Positions 1 to 8,055 of a DNA stretch of 64,000 bases are shown here, piece by piece. The stretch is from the NCBI GenBank assembly GCA_963753685.1, contig CAVWDE010000028.1, positions 68,915 through 132,914 of the forward strand, in the 5' to 3' direction. The notes under the pieces were generated by a model. The model was not told where the DNA came from. It saw only the letters and a list, made by a program, of their open reading frames with translations, and did no database searches. The translations under genes and the position numbers were made by a program. Every line of letters starts with the position of its first letter. The first letter of the stretch is position 1. The DNA comes from DATAOG01 sp963753685. Lineage in GTDB: Bacteria; Pseudomonadota; Alphaproteobacteria; Geminicoccales; Geminicoccaceae.

Positions 1-255
1 CACGCCCCGAGCGCGACCCGACAGAGCCATGAGCCCGATGTGGCGCGGCAAGTCGTTTCTGACGACCTGACGGTCATCAAAGGAATCGGTCCAGCCATTC
101 AGGAGAAGCTGCGGGCGCTGGGGATCGCGACGTTCAGCGACCTCGCGAGGGCGGACCCGAAGGCGTTGACGGAGCGGCTCAAGGGGCCGCAGCCGATCTC
201 GGAGGCGCGGGTCCGCGGCTGGACCGAGGCCGCGCGTCAACGGGCGAAAGCCTGA
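1..255 (+). CDS. Helix-hairpin-helix domain protein, C-terminal part
   Basis: The frame is open to the left edge of the window, so this is probably the end of a longer protein; a GTG at 40 would give a free-standing 71-residue protein. The visible part is a compact helix-hairpin-helix unit: the hairpin reads TVIKGIGPAIQEKL and is followed by a second helix pair, ALGIATFSDLA. This fold usually binds DNA without sequence preference and is often appended to the C-terminus of other proteins. It ends at TGA 253-255, 13 bases before a convergent recombinase-module remnant. The substrate and partner cannot be told from this fragment. Confidence 0.7.
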   Translation, partial: HAPSATRQSHEPDVARQVVSDDLTVIKGIGPAIQEKLRALGIATFSDLARADPKALTERLKGPQPISEARVRGWTEAARQRAKA

Positions 256-267
256 GCGCGAAAGCGT

Positions 268-450
268 TCAGGCCGGTATCACCCGATCCTGAGGATCAGG
301 ATTGAGGCGTTCGGTTGCTGCAAACAGCGAGCGCTGCTCTTCCCAGCTTGCTGGAAGCGGCCGCTCCAGCCGCTCCAGCAGCAACGCCTGATCGGCCCGC
401 CCGGCCAGAATCGCCTCCACGATGACCGGCCCCAGGAGCGCCATCCCCAG
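268..450 (-). pseudogene. Remnant of recombinase-associated HTH protein (copy 1)
   Basis: The minus strand encodes VIVEAILAGRADQALLLERL followed by RPLPASWEEQR, matching the C-terminal third of the small HTH protein that is intact at 53987-54439 and 2510-2902. The HTH and N-terminal part are missing: upstream residues stop matching near 450, although an 80-codon frame is open to 510. It is one of eight remnants of this module in the window, all on the minus strand. It lies just after the 3-prime end of the plus-strand gene before it. A functional product is unlikely. Confidence 0.7.
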
Positions 451-615
451 GTCCTTGCTTCGGAAAGAGATGCGCTCATGATGGCAGGCAGACCAGTCGG
501 GGGACACCAAATCCCTTGGCCGCGTTCAGCGAATCGCGCACGATAACAAGCCTATCAGCCGACGCAGGAATCGGGGCTCGGTCATGCACTAACCCAGGTA
601 GTGAGGACGCGGTTG

Positions 616-1164
616 ATGGAGATGGAAAAGCCAGGCAATTCGCCACCATGGCACGAGCTCGTGCACGAGGAGCTGAAGCGCGCCGATGTCCGCCTCGTAA
701 CCTACGTTCCGGACAACGTGCTGTCGCCACTCATTCGCAGCCTGCACGATGACGACCACTTCACAACGTTCTGCACCGCGCGTGAGGAGGAGGCCGTCGG
801 TATCGTGACGGGGGCCTGGATGGGCGGCATGCTGGGGGTCGTGCTGATGCAGACGAGCGGCTTCGCGACGCTTCCGAACGTGTTGGCCTCGCTCGCCGTT
901 CCCTACCAGATCCCGCTGCTGATGATCATTTCGGAGCGCGGCACGCTCGGCGAGTTCAACCTCGGCCAGACCATGGTCTGTCGGACGATGCGACCGGCGC
1001 TCAACTCCCTGGGCATCGAACACCATACGATCCGACGGCTCGACGAGGTCGCCTTCGTCGTCGAGCGGACCATCCGGCAGGCCGTCACCGTCCAGGCGCC
1101 GGCGGCGCTGATCCTCAATCCGCTGCTCACCGGCGGCAAGACCGAGCCGAGGGCGAGCCACTGA
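616..1164 (+). CDS. Sulfopyruvate decarboxylase alpha-like TPP enzyme subunit
   Basis: A 182-residue protein with the N-terminal (Pyr) domain of thiamine-pyrophosphate decarboxylases, of the split ComD/phosphonopyruvate-decarboxylase type. The conserved stretch TAREEEAVGIVTGAWMGG contains the glutamate that activates TPP, and LMQTSGFATLPN is the usual subunit-interface segment. ATG 616 is preferred over the GTG at 601 because AGGA at 604-607 sits about 8 bases upstream of it. The stop overlaps the start of the beta subunit (ATGA at 1162-1166), so the two are translationally coupled. The family decarboxylates 3-sulfopyruvate or phosphonopyruvate to the aldehyde. The substrate is not decided by the sequence, and no sulfonate or phosphonate genes are adjacent. 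Confidence 0.85.
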   Translation: MEMEKPGNSPPWHELVHEELKRADVRLVTYVPDNVLSPLIRSLHDDDHFTTFCTAREEEAVGIVTGAWMGGMLGVVLMQTSGFATLPNVLASLAVPYQIPLLMIISERGTLGEFNLGQTMVCRTMRPALNSLGIEHHTIRRLDEVAFVVERTIRQAVTVQAPAALILNPLLTGGKTEPRASH

Positions 1165-1790
1165 TGACGATGCCCGGAACCAGCATCCACCGGGACGAAG
1201 CGAAGGTCATGAGCCGCGCCGACCTGACCGCCCGCTTGGTGGCCAAGCTGCAGGCCGAGGAGGCGATCGTAGCCGGCATCGGCTTCACCAATTTCGACCT
1301 GTGGAGCGTCGGGCGCCGCCCGCAGAACTTTTACATGCTGGGCAGCATGGGGCTCGCTTTGCCGATCGCGCTCGGTGTGGCGATCGCCCAGCCGGCGCGC
1401 CGGGTGTTCGCCCTCGAGGGCGACGGCTCGCTCCTCATGCAGCTCGGCGTGCTCGGCACGATCGCGAGCCGCCGCCCCAAGAACCTCGTGATGATCGTTT
1501 GGGATAACGGGGCCTACCAGATCACCGGCGGCCAACCGACCGCCACCGCCGAGGCTGTCGACCTCGTCGGGGTCGCCCGCGCCTCCGGCATTGCCAGCAG
1601 CGAGTGGGCGAGGAATGAGGCACACTTCGAAGAGCTGGTCGACGAAGCGCTCGTCGCGGACGCTCCCACGTTCATCGCCGCGCGGGTGACGGGTGATCGC
1701 CCGGCCGCCACGACCCATCGCGATCCGGTGCAGATCCGTGAGAGCTTCATGCGCGGCCTGGGGGTGCGGCGCGATCCTTTCTCGGCCTGA
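1164..1790 (+). CDS. Sulfopyruvate decarboxylase beta-like TPP enzyme subunit
   Basis: The C-terminal (PP) half of the split TPP decarboxylase. It carries the GDGS...N diphosphate and Mg2+ binding motif (EGDGSLLMQLG, then VWDNGAYQ) at about residues 90-120, plus GSMGLALPIALG, typical of ComE-type beta subunits. It pairs with the alpha subunit to form the active site at the interface. ATG 1164 overlaps the alpha stop codon. A second in-frame ATG at 1209 (MSRADLTARL) has GAAGG upstream and aligns better with the usual N-terminus of the family, so the true start may be there. The length of 194-208 residues is normal. Confidence 0.85.
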   Translation: MTMPGTSIHRDEAKVMSRADLTARLVAKLQAEEAIVAGIGFTNFDLWSVGRRPQNFYMLGSMGLALPIALGVAIAQPARRVFALEGDGSLLMQLGVLGTIASRRPKNLVMIVWDNGAYQITGGQPTATAEAVDLVGVARASGIASSEWARNEAHFEELVDEALVADAPTFIAARVTGDRPAATTHRDPVQIRESFMRGLGVRRDPFSA

Positions 1791-1829
1791 TCCGGCACGC
1801 GCCGTCCTAAAGTCAGGGTAACCGTTTCA

Positions 1830-1895
1830 ACTAGCCGAACAGGCGCCGCTGCTCCTTGCAGCTCGCGGCAGCGGCCGCTCCAGCTGCTCCGGCCT
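1830..1895 (-). pseudogene. Short remnant of recombinase-associated HTH protein (copy 2)
   Basis: The minus strand reads EQLERPLP, then after a one-base shift ASCKEQRRLFG and a TAG. This is the extreme C-terminus of the same HTH protein as at 54040-54439. Only about 22 codons survive. It begins about 40 bases after the stop of the decarboxylase beta gene, the same placement as several other copies. The flanking bases 1791-1829 and 1896-1931 show nothing else. Confidence 0.6.
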
Positions 1896-1931
1896 GAACG
1901 CGTGTCCCCACTCCCCGCGCCGGCGCTGTCA

Positions 1932-2402
1932 TCATTGCTGACCTTGGTCAGCAGCCTGGGGCTGTGGGGCCGGCTTACGTCCCCGACGAGTCGGCTTCTT
2001 CGGCCGCCCCAGCCCGGTCGCGAGCGCCACCTCCCGCCGCTGCTGAGCGTAGTTCGGAGCCGTCATCGGGTAATCGGGCTTGAGCCCGAATCGCTCTCGG
2101 TACTCGGCGGGCGACAGCTCGTGCTGGACAGCGAGGTGGCGCTTCAGCATCTTCTGCGGCTTGCCGCAGACGAGGCAGACGAGGTGATCCGGGCGGACGG
2201 AACGGCGCACGGACACCGCTGGCTCGGACTTCTCCTCCCTCGGCTGCTCCGGCTCGGCGCCGGCCTTGCTGAGCTGGCCGGCCACGGCGGTGATCAGCCC
2301 GGCGAGGTCCGCCATGGCGATCTGGTTGTTCGAGACGTAGGCCGACACGATCTCGGTCGTGATTTTGACCAATGAGATCGGTTCGGAGCTCTCACTCACC
2401 AC
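1932..2402 (-). CDS. MucR/Ros family zinc-finger transcriptional regulator
   Basis: A 156-residue protein. The central zinc finger CLVCGKPQKMLKRHLAVQH (about residues 95-115) has the C-x2-C-x9-H-x3-4-H spacing of Ros/MucR proteins, followed by LSPAEYRERFGLKPDYPM and the basic region GRPKKPTRRGRK. The N-terminal helix (ITTEIVSAYVSNNQIAM) is the MucR oligomerisation segment. Tandem GTG starts at 2402/2399 follow a strong GGAGG. MucR proteins regulate exopolysaccharide, motility and cell-cycle genes in alphaproteobacteria. A surface-polysaccharide cluster lies 18 kb away, but no direct link is visible. Confidence 0.93.
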   Translation of the reverse strand: MVSESSEPISLVKITTEIVSAYVSNNQIAMADLAGLITAVAGQLSKAGAEPEQPREEKSEPAVSVRRSVRPDHLVCLVCGKPQKMLKRHLAVQHELSPAEYRERFGLKPDYPMTAPNYAQQRREVALATGLGRPKKPTRRGRKPAPQPQAADQGQQ

Positions 2403-2509
2403 CGTTTCCTCCCGAAGCTTGCACTCCGACCTCTACGCTGGCGGTCCAACGGCCGCAACCTGGCAATTGCATCCAATACCGGCGCTTGCCGCAACCCCGG
2501 GAGGTCCAG

Positions 2510-2902
2510 TCAGCGGAACTGCTCTTTCTGCTTCTCCCACTCGACCGGGAACGGCTTCAGGAGCTGCGGCAGGCCTGGCGCTGGCCGCCCGTCCAGGATG
2601 CGCTCGACAATCTCGGGTGCCAGGAGCGTGAGCCGGAGCACACGGCTGACGTAGCTGCGGCTGATGCGCTCGGCGTCGGCGAGGTCGGCCAACGTCCCGT
2701 ACTCGCCGCTCTCGAGCATCCGCTGCCACCTGTAGGCGCGCGCCACGGCCTTGATGAGCGCGTTGTCGATCCTGGGCGGCGGTGCCCAATCATCACAGCC
2801 AGGGGGCGCCACAATAATCTTGCGCCCGCCGCGGCGGCGCCAGGTCATGGGCAGGAACACGGTGATCGTGCTGCCGTCAGGGCTCAGCTTGATCTCGCTC
2901 AC
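2510..2902 (-). CDS. Small HTH protein partner of serine recombinase
   Basis: About 130 residues. The N-terminus TITVFLPMTWRRRGGRKII is followed by an HTH (LADLADAERISRSYVSRVLR) resembling the ParB/KorB-type helix-turn-helix, then LLAPEIVERILDGR and the tail PFPVEWEKQKEQF. GTG 2902 is chosen because AAAGGA lies upstream and the start overlaps the recombinase stop (GTGA, 2899-2902), so the pair is coupled. Homologues of both genes recur in this window (53987-55034) in the same order. I infer DNA binding in support of the recombinase; its target is unknown. This is one of two complete-looking copies. Confidence 0.8.
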   Translation of the reverse strand: MSEIKLSPDGSTITVFLPMTWRRRGGRKIIVAPPGCDDWAPPPRIDNALIKAVARAYRWQRMLESGEYGTLADLADAERISRSYVSRVLRLTLLAPEIVERILDGRPAPGLPQLLKPFPVEWEKQKEQFR

Positions 2903-3740
2903 GCAGCTGTCCTTTCTGGCTTTCGACGGCGCAGGTCCTCGACAACGCTGCTGATGCCGTCGACCCGCAGGCTGATCTCCAGACCCTCCAACCCGACGAT
3001 CACCCGCCCGACCAGCAGCTGGATGATGCGCGCCTGCTCCACCGGAAAGAGACGGTCCCACAACGGGTCCAGGCGCTGCAGCGCCTCGACCACCTCGCGC
3101 TCATCGATCTGGTTGTCCTCGAGGTAGGCGGCGCGCCACACCCGCACGACCACCTCCGGCGCACGCAGCAGGGCACGGATCTGCCCGATCACGGCGGCCT
3201 CGACGTCGCCCGCGGGCACGCTGCGGATCGGGCAGGCGTCGCGGCCGAGCTTCAGGGCCGTGGCCGTGCGGTAGAAGCGATATAGCCGGCCCCCCCCCGC
3301 TTGCGGGTGTGGCTCGGCGCCATGGCTTTGCCGTCGGGGCCGAAGATGAGCCCTTTGAGCAGTGCCGGGGTCGCGGCGCGCGTCCGGCTGGCCCGGCGGT
3401 GGGCGTTTTCTGCCAGGATTGTGTGCACGTTGTCCCAGGTGTCGCGGTCGACGATGGCCTCGTGCTGGCCCGGGTAGGCTGTGCCCTTGTGCTCGACCTC
3501 GCCGATATAGGTCCGATTGTGGAGCAGTTTGTACAACACGCCCTTGTCGAACGGCTTGCCTCGCTTGGTCCGATGCCCGGCGGTGTTCAGCTCCTGAACC
3601 AGCTTGGTCGCCGAGCCGACCTGCAGGAAGCGCTGGAAGATGTGTCGGACGAGGCTCGCCTCGGCGTCGTTAGTCACGAGCTTGCGGTCCTGCACGTCGA
3701 AGCCCAAAGGCGCGTGGCCGCCCATCCACAATCCGCGCTG
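2899..3740 (-). pseudogene. Large serine recombinase, C-terminal part, frameshifted
   Basis: The minus strand encodes the Recombinase (PF07508-type) domain and C-terminal coil: LVRHIFQRFLQVGSATKLV, TKRGKPFDKGVLYKLLHNR, PALLKGLIFGPDGKAMAPSH, then after a shift RLYRFYRTATALKLGRDACP and VPAGDVEAAVIGQIRALLRA. The reading frame breaks at a run of nine C at 3291-3299. The N-terminal resolvase domain with the catalytic serine is absent: similarity ends near 3740, where an AT-richer junction (3741-3829) begins. It is therefore inactive as a recombinase. The homopolymer could also be a sequencing error, but the missing catalytic domain is not. Confidence 0.8.
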
Positions 3741-3829
3741 ACGTGATTGTAAAAACTTGTCTCTAATTCGCTCGCCAGCCAGTTCTCTTTCGAATTGAGC
3801 AAAAGATAGTAAGATATTGCTTCGAGGCG

Positions 3830-4396
3830 TTCCTCTACGACGCCTGCGTGAACGTGCTCAGCGTCACCAAGGGCGCGGTCTACGTCTCCATGAGCTCCTC
3901 GGAGCTGGACACGCTGCAGCGCGCCTTTCGGGCCGCCGGGGGCAAGTGGTCGACGTTCGTGATCTGGGCCAAGAGTACCTTCACGCTCGGGCGCGCGGAT
4001 TACCAGCGGCAGTACGAGCCGATCCTCTACGGCTGGAAGGACGGCGCTGACCACTACTGGTGCGGTGCGCGCGACCAAGGGGACGTCTGGTTCTTCGACA
4101 AGCCGGTGAAGAACGACCTGCACCCGACGATGAAGCCGGTGGCGCTCGTCGAGCGGGCGATTCGGAATTCGAGCAAGACCCGGGACATCGTGCTCGACCC
4201 GTTCGGCGGCTCGGGCTCGACCCTGATCGCCTGCGAGAAGGCCGGCCGCCAGGCGCGCCTGATCGAGCTCGATCCGAAGTACGTCGACGTGATCATCCTG
4301 CGCTGGCAGGGGTTCAGCGGCGGCGCCGCGGTTCTGGAGGGCGACGGTCGGCCCTATGAAGAGATCGCCGCCGGGCGCGAGGCCGCGGCGGCGTAG
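3830..4396 (+). pseudogene. Prophage-type DNA methyltransferase, C-terminal fragment
   Basis: Beta-class N6/N4 DNA methyltransferase C-terminus. The SAM-binding motif LDPFGGSGSTLIACEKAGR is near the end, preceded by GRADYQRQYEPILYGW, HYWCGARDQGDVWFFDKP and NDLHPTMKPVALVERAI. The N-terminal half, which would carry the catalytic D/N-PP-Y motif, is missing: matching residues start at AFLYDACVNVLS near 3830, at the AT-rich junction with the recombinase remnant. A GTG at 3848 could start a 182-residue protein, but it would lack the catalytic loop. Family members are typical of prophages, often fused to ParB-like nucleases. Read here as prophage debris. Confidence 0.85.
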
Positions 4397-4415
4397 TGCT
4401 TGCCCGGTGTCGGGA

Positions 4416-5015
4416 TCAGCTGACGATCCGGTAGACCGTGCTGCTGCCCTTGGCGCCGGTCTTGTTGGGGCCGACCTCGCGGATGCGGATCGCTTCGACG
4501 GTGAGGCCGAGCTTTTTCTTGAGCGCGCCGGAGATGGCGCCGCGGATGGTGTGGTGCTGCCAGCCGGTGGCGGCGGCGATCTGCTCGACGGTGGCGCCCT
4601 CGGGGCGCTTGAGCATCTCAATCATGAGCGCCTGCTTGGTGCCGGCGCGCGGCGTGGGCTTCCCGGTCGGCGCAGCGCCGGTCGCTGCCTCGGGCTTGCT
4701 GGCGGTGGGCGCGGCCTTGGTGGCCTTCGCCTTGCCCTTGCGCTTGGCCGGCGCGGGCGCGCCGTCGGCCTCGGTGGTCGGAGCCGGGGCCTCGACCGCC
4801 TGGGCGTCGCTGTCGGCCGGCGTCGGGGCTGTGGCCGCCTCCGGGGCGCCGGTGGGCCCGTCGTCGTCCGCCTCGAGACCGAGGGCGGCCATGCCCTCGC
4901 TGGTGATGACCACCCGCTCGGGCCCGCCGTCGGCGCCGATGACGCGGATCATGCCGCGGTTGCGGAGGCTGGCCGATGCCGTCCAGGCTGGAGGTCCTCG
5001 TGGGTCAGAAAGCAC
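4416..5015 (-). CDS. DUF3489 domain protein
   Basis: The C-terminal 75 residues match DUF3489: TKQALMIEMLKRPEGATVEQ, IAAATGWQHHTIRGAISGAL and KKKLGLTVEAI, a winged-helix-like unit common in alphaproteobacterial phages and islands. A long Ala/Pro/Lys-rich linker (about residues 50-120) separates it from an N-terminal piece, VVITSEGMAALGLE, that matches the usual N-terminal half only from its middle. The first 20 residues (from 5015) look unrelated, so the gene may be N-terminally truncated, and a start at 4952 (MIRVIGADGG) is possible. The gene is convergent with the methyltransferase fragment. A DNA-binding role is inferred only from the fold. Confidence 0.75.
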   Translation of the reverse strand: MLSDPRGPPAWTASASLRNRGMIRVIGADGGPERVVITSEGMAALGLEADDDGPTGAPEAATAPTPADSDAQAVEAPAPTTEADGAPAPAKRKGKAKATKAAPTASKPEAATGAAPTGKPTPRAGTKQALMIEMLKRPEGATVEQIAAATGWQHHTIRGAISGALKKKLGLTVEAIRIREVGPNKTGAKGSSTVYRIVS

Positions 5016-5098
5016 AAGAGCCGAGCGCAGCGCGCGCCCGGCTCCCGGTGCAACCCTCGGCGGGCTTGTCGGTGAACTTCGTTAGCGAAGGATGAAGG

Positions 5099-5653
5099 AT
5101 GATCGATCTTGGGCAGCGTTCTGAGCCCTACGAGATCGCGCTCCCCTATGGACTGTCGGTGACGGTGAAGCCGCTGACGACCGCCGGCATGGCCGCGGCC
5201 CAGTCCGCAGCCAGGCGGGGGGTTGAGGCAATCGAGCGGCAGGCCCGGGAGCGCACCGAGGCTGGTCTGGAGCTGGACGGACTCCCCGACCTATCGGCCG
5301 AGGGCGAGCGCGATGGCTTCTATCAGGCTCAGCTGATCCGCGAGCTGGCAGCGCGGCACATCACGGACTGGAAGGGCGTTGAGCTGGAGGGCGGGCCGGC
5401 GCCGCCGACGCCCGAGAACATCGCCGCGGTGATGGAGCTCTACCCCATCGGCGAGCGGTTTTTCCAGGAGTTCACGCTCCGGCAGGTGCTGCTGAACGCG
5501 GCAAAAAACGGATCAGGGCCCTCTGCCACTGGCACTTCCAGCCGGGTGGAGGGCCCGAGTACTGCCGGACCTGCAAGGAGGAAGGACTCCCCTGCGCCGG
5601 GGGCGAGCCTGGCGCCGACGGACGGCTCTGCCCCTACCGCGAGCACGGCTTGA
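5099..5653 (+). CDS. Phage tail assembly chaperone, zero-frame product (G-like)
   Basis: A 184-residue protein beginning MIDLGQRSEPYEIALPYGLS, with VKPLTTAGMAAAQSAAR and a helical middle (YQAQLIRELAARHITDWKGV), as in tail-assembly chaperones of siphophage-type prophages. After residue 137 (the AAC at 5507-5509) the zero frame turns into a Ser/Pro/Thr/Gly-rich tail without clear structure, as expected of the short product of a frameshifting G/GT pair. AAGGATGAAGG lies before ATG 5099. Downstream phage genes are missing because the host sensor and regulator genes follow, so this is an isolated prophage remnant. Confidence 0.75.
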   Translation: MIDLGQRSEPYEIALPYGLSVTVKPLTTAGMAAAQSAARRGVEAIERQARERTEAGLELDGLPDLSAEGERDGFYQAQLIRELAARHITDWKGVELEGGPAPPTPENIAAVMELYPIGERFFQEFTLRQVLLNAAKNGSGPSATGTSSRVEGPSTAGPARRKDSPAPGASLAPTDGSAPTASTA

Positions 5654-5877
5654 TCAGCCGCCAGGAGCACGAGGTCTGGGAAGTCCTGCTCGCCTGCCAG
5701 GGCCAGCTGCGGCTCGCGCCGAGCGGCCACGTGATTGGCATCAACATGCAGGCTGCGCTCCAGCTCGTTTCGGCCCGCGGCTATGATCCAGCCGTGCTCT
5801 CGGAACTCGTACCCGCAGCCGAGGCGGGTCTGGTCGAGGCATTGTCTATCGATCAAGGTCGAGGTGATTGTCCCTGA
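5099..5877 (+). CDS. Phage tail assembly chaperone, -1 frameshift product (GT-like)
   Basis: Slipping back one base at AAC 5507-5509 joins the chaperone to the overlapping frame that ends at 5877. The added 122 residues contain a cysteine-bearing segment (EYCRTCKEEGLPCAGG) and a helical end (VWEVLLACQGQLRL, INMQAALQLVSARGYD), resembling the second tail-chaperone gene of HK97/lambda-like phages (DUF1799-like). The second frame has no good start before an ATA/ATC region near 5650, which supports translation by frameshifting rather than independent initiation. See the slippery-site entry. The frameshift has not been measured; it is inferred from sequence architecture. Confidence 0.65.
5503..5556 (+). 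promoter_or_regulatory. Programmed -1 frameshift signal: slippery heptamer plus hairpin
   Basis: A AAA AAC lies at 5503-5509 in exactly the right phase (zero-frame codons AAA and AAC). After a 6-base spacer, GGGCCCTC at 5516-5523 pairs perfectly with GAGGGCCC at 5549-5556, and the 25-base loop can form an inner helix (CTGG with CCAG). Heptamer, 5-9 base spacer and stable stem is the canonical -1 frameshift layout, and the downstream frame encodes the expected partner domain. Confidence 0.7.
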
Positions 5878-6323
5878 TTGGCGCCAGCACTTTCGCACGA
5901 CCGACTGATCGCGGCCATCTTGATGTGCAGACGTCACGACTCTGACCCTTGCCGACGCTACATCAAATGAGAAGACCGTGCCACGTGGGCGCGACCTATA
6001 CAGACTGTCACAAGTGTATCGATGCAGGAATTAAGCCTCACCATCCCCTTTCAGCACGATAGCAAGTACTTTGCGGATTGCGCGGCTATTAAACGGCTTG
6101 TGAACCCGCGGGGCCGATTGGAGCAATGGTTCGTCTAGCTCCAGACGACCGTAGCCCGTCACCAGAGCGAAAGGAACGCTCCGGTCCCGGCACGCTTGCG
6201 CGACGGGCGTCACCCGGTCTTTTCCCAGGTTGGCATCCAACAGCGCGGCGTCCGGCGTAGTTTCGGACAGGAGCTGGAGTGCGCCCTCCACCGACCCGGC
6301 AGGACCGACAACAGTGCCGCCTA

Positions 6324-7448
6324 GTGCACTGATGCAAACAGAGGATTCACAAGGGCCGGCAGATGTGCGATGGTGGGGCCATGGCACAAGTTGTCTGCCC
6401 TTGGGTTTCGGTTGAGGATCGTGCTCGTTTGGAGGCGATCGTGGCCGATCGCAACCGCGCCCAGAAGCACGTGGCGCGGGCCCGGATCATCTTGGGTTCG
6501 GCCGACCGGCTGACGGTCGCCGAGATCGCCCGGCGCGCCGCGGCCGGCCGACCGGCGGTCTGGCGCTGGCAGCGGCGCTTCGCCGAAGCCGGCGTCGACG
6601 GCCTGCTCCGAGATGCGACCCGCAAGCCGGGCAAGCCTCGCCTGGACGACGCTACGGTGCAGCGGGTGGTCGCCTTGACCTGCGCCGAGGCGCCTGGCGA
6701 GGCGACCCACTGGACCGGCCGCGCGATGGCCAAGACCGCCGGGATCTCCCTGCGCTCGGTGCAGCGGATCTGGGGGGCCCACCGGCTGCAGCCCCACCGC
6801 ATCCGGACCTTCAAGCGCTCCAACGATCCCGAGTTTGCCGCCAAGCTCGAGGATATCGTCGGCCTGTACGTCGAGCCGCCGGCGCACAGCCTGGTGCTCT
6901 CGATCGATGAGAAAAGCCAGATCCAGGCCCTGGATCGGACCCAGCCCGGTTTGCCGATCAAGCCGGGCAAGGCCGGCACTATGACCCACGACTACATCCG
7001 TAACGGCATCACCACCCTGTTTGCCGCTCTCAATGTTCTCGACGGCACGGTGCTCGGCCGTTGCATGCAGCGTCACCGGCACCAGGAGTTCCTGCGCTTC
7101 CTCAACGCCATCGAGGGCTCCGTGCCGGCCGGCAAGGTGATCCACGTGATCCTCGACAACTATGGCAGCCACAAGCACCCTAAGGTCATGGCCTGGCTGG
7201 CGCGGCATCCGCGCTGGACCTTCCATTTCACGCCGACCTCGGGCTCCTGGCTGAACGCGGTCGAGACCTTCTTCTCGGCGCTGACCCGGCGCCGTCGTAA
7301 GCGCGGCACCTTCCACTCGGTGGTCGACCTCCAGGCGGCGATCCATCGCTACATCGCCGAGCACAACGCTGAGCCCACGCCGTTCACCTGGACAAAGACC
7401 GCCAACCAGATCCTCGCCAAGATAACTCCTCTGAATGCGCCTGTGCAC
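6324..7448 (+). mobile_element. IS630-family insertion sequence, complete
   Basis: A 1125-bp element with matching ends: left GTGCACTGATGCAAACAGAG, right (complement) GTGCACAGGCGCATTCAGAG. It is flanked by TA at 6322-6323 and 7449-7450, the dinucleotide target duplicated by this family. It carries one transposase gene filling nearly its whole length and interrupts a response regulator gene. It appears intact and therefore young. Confidence 0.95.
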
Positions 7449-7451
7449 TAG
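6381..7451 (+). CDS. IS630-family transposase
   Basis: About 356 residues from ATG 6381; ATG 6363 is also in frame. An N-terminal HTH (LTVAEIARRAAAGRPAVWRW) and a second one (GRAMAKTAGISLRSVQRIW) precede the DDE catalytic core: D in LVLSIDEKSQIQ, D in VIHVILDNYGSHKH, and E in SGSWLNAVETFF. All three acidic residues are present. The last sense codon is the final triplet of the element (CAC 7446-7448), and the TAG stop is made of the duplicated TA plus one host base. Confidence 0.95.
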   Translation: MAQVVCPWVSVEDRARLEAIVADRNRAQKHVARARIILGSADRLTVAEIARRAAAGRPAVWRWQRRFAEAGVDGLLRDATRKPGKPRLDDATVQRVVALTCAEAPGEATHWTGRAMAKTAGISLRSVQRIWGAHRLQPHRIRTFKRSNDPEFAAKLEDIVGLYVEPPAHSLVLSIDEKSQIQALDRTQPGLPIKPGKAGTMTHDYIRNGITTLFAALNVLDGTVLGRCMQRHRHQEFLRFLNAIEGSVPAGKVIHVILDNYGSHKHPKVMAWLARHPRWTFHFTPTSGSWLNAVETFFSALTRRRRKRGTFHSVVDLQAAIHRYIAEHNAEPTPFTWTKTANQILAKITPLNAPVH

Positions 7452-7615
7452 CTGTTCAACGATGTGTTGAAGCTCGAGCGCGATCAATAACTCGTCTTCG
7501 ACTATCAACAGTCGCCGCCCGGCGAAAGGCTTATCCACGTCAGGATCCATCGACCGCGCATTCTGCCGGGTGCTGAAGTAGCAACGCCAGGGGACCCGCG
7601 GGGTTCCGGGCGGGT

Positions 7616-8055
7616 TTAGGCAATCGGAAAAGCCAATTCGCACTCCAGGCCGTCCGGCACAAAGCGCACCTTCGCTGTACCGTGCAGCTCGAATGGGCAG
7701 AGGGTTTCAATCAATTGAAGACCGAACCCTTTCTGGTTCGGTGGGTCCGTGGCAGGTCCGCCGGCTTCCTTCCACAACAGGCGGACCTGATTGCCATCTT
7801 CCACAGCCCAGGTCACATCCACGCGGCCCTTCTCCGTGCCTAGGGCGCCGTACTTGGTGGCATTGGTGCAGAGTTCGTGAAAGGTCAGATTCAGCGCCAT
7901 GGTCTGAGCGGGTTTTACCACGACAGAGGACCCTTTGAGGTTGAGCCGCTGATGATCGACACCGGCATTCTCCGCCACGTCCTCAAGAAGGCCGCGCAAG
8001 TCGGCAACCTGCAATTCGTCGGCCAGCCATTGCCCATGTGAACGCGCCAGCGCGC
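7616..8055 (-). pseudogene. HWE/HisKA_2-type histidine kinase, C-terminal fragment
   Basis: The minus strand encodes the ATP-binding half of an HWE-like sensor kinase: LNLTFHELCTNATKYGALG (N box), RLLWKEAGGPATDPP and KGFGLQLIETL (G box). Upstream, ALARSHGQWLADEL is the end of the dimerisation segment. The phospho-accepting histidine and sensor domains are gone because the sequence changes abruptly to plus-strand prophage tail DNA at about 8056. It sits 66 bases upstream of the response regulator start (7550), so the two formed a kinase-regulator operon. An open frame from 8071 exists but would lack the histidine. Confidence 0.85.

Larger units (their letters stand above)
6031..7550 (-). pseudogene. 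Response regulator receiver protein, split by an IS630-family insertion
   Basis: The N-terminal part (ATG 7550; GRRLLIVEDELLIALELQ) and the C-terminal part (GGTVVGPAGSVEGALQLL to ALVTGYG and HKPFNSRAIRKVLAIVL) lie on either side of the IS at 6324-7448. Removing the IS and one copy of its TA duplication restores a continuous 130-residue receiver domain with the acidic pair ED, the phosphoacceptor in ALLDANLG, the T of LVTGYG and the K of HKPF. It is a stand-alone receiver, probably working with the histidine kinase just upstream on the same strand. Disrupted now. Bases 5878-6030 after its stop show no gene. Confidence 0.9.

Noticed and set aside
5650..5877. A separate 75-codon gene after the tail chaperone
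   Set aside because: Protein-like sequence in this frame begins far upstream (from about 5512) without a start codon, and the frameshift signal explains its expression better.
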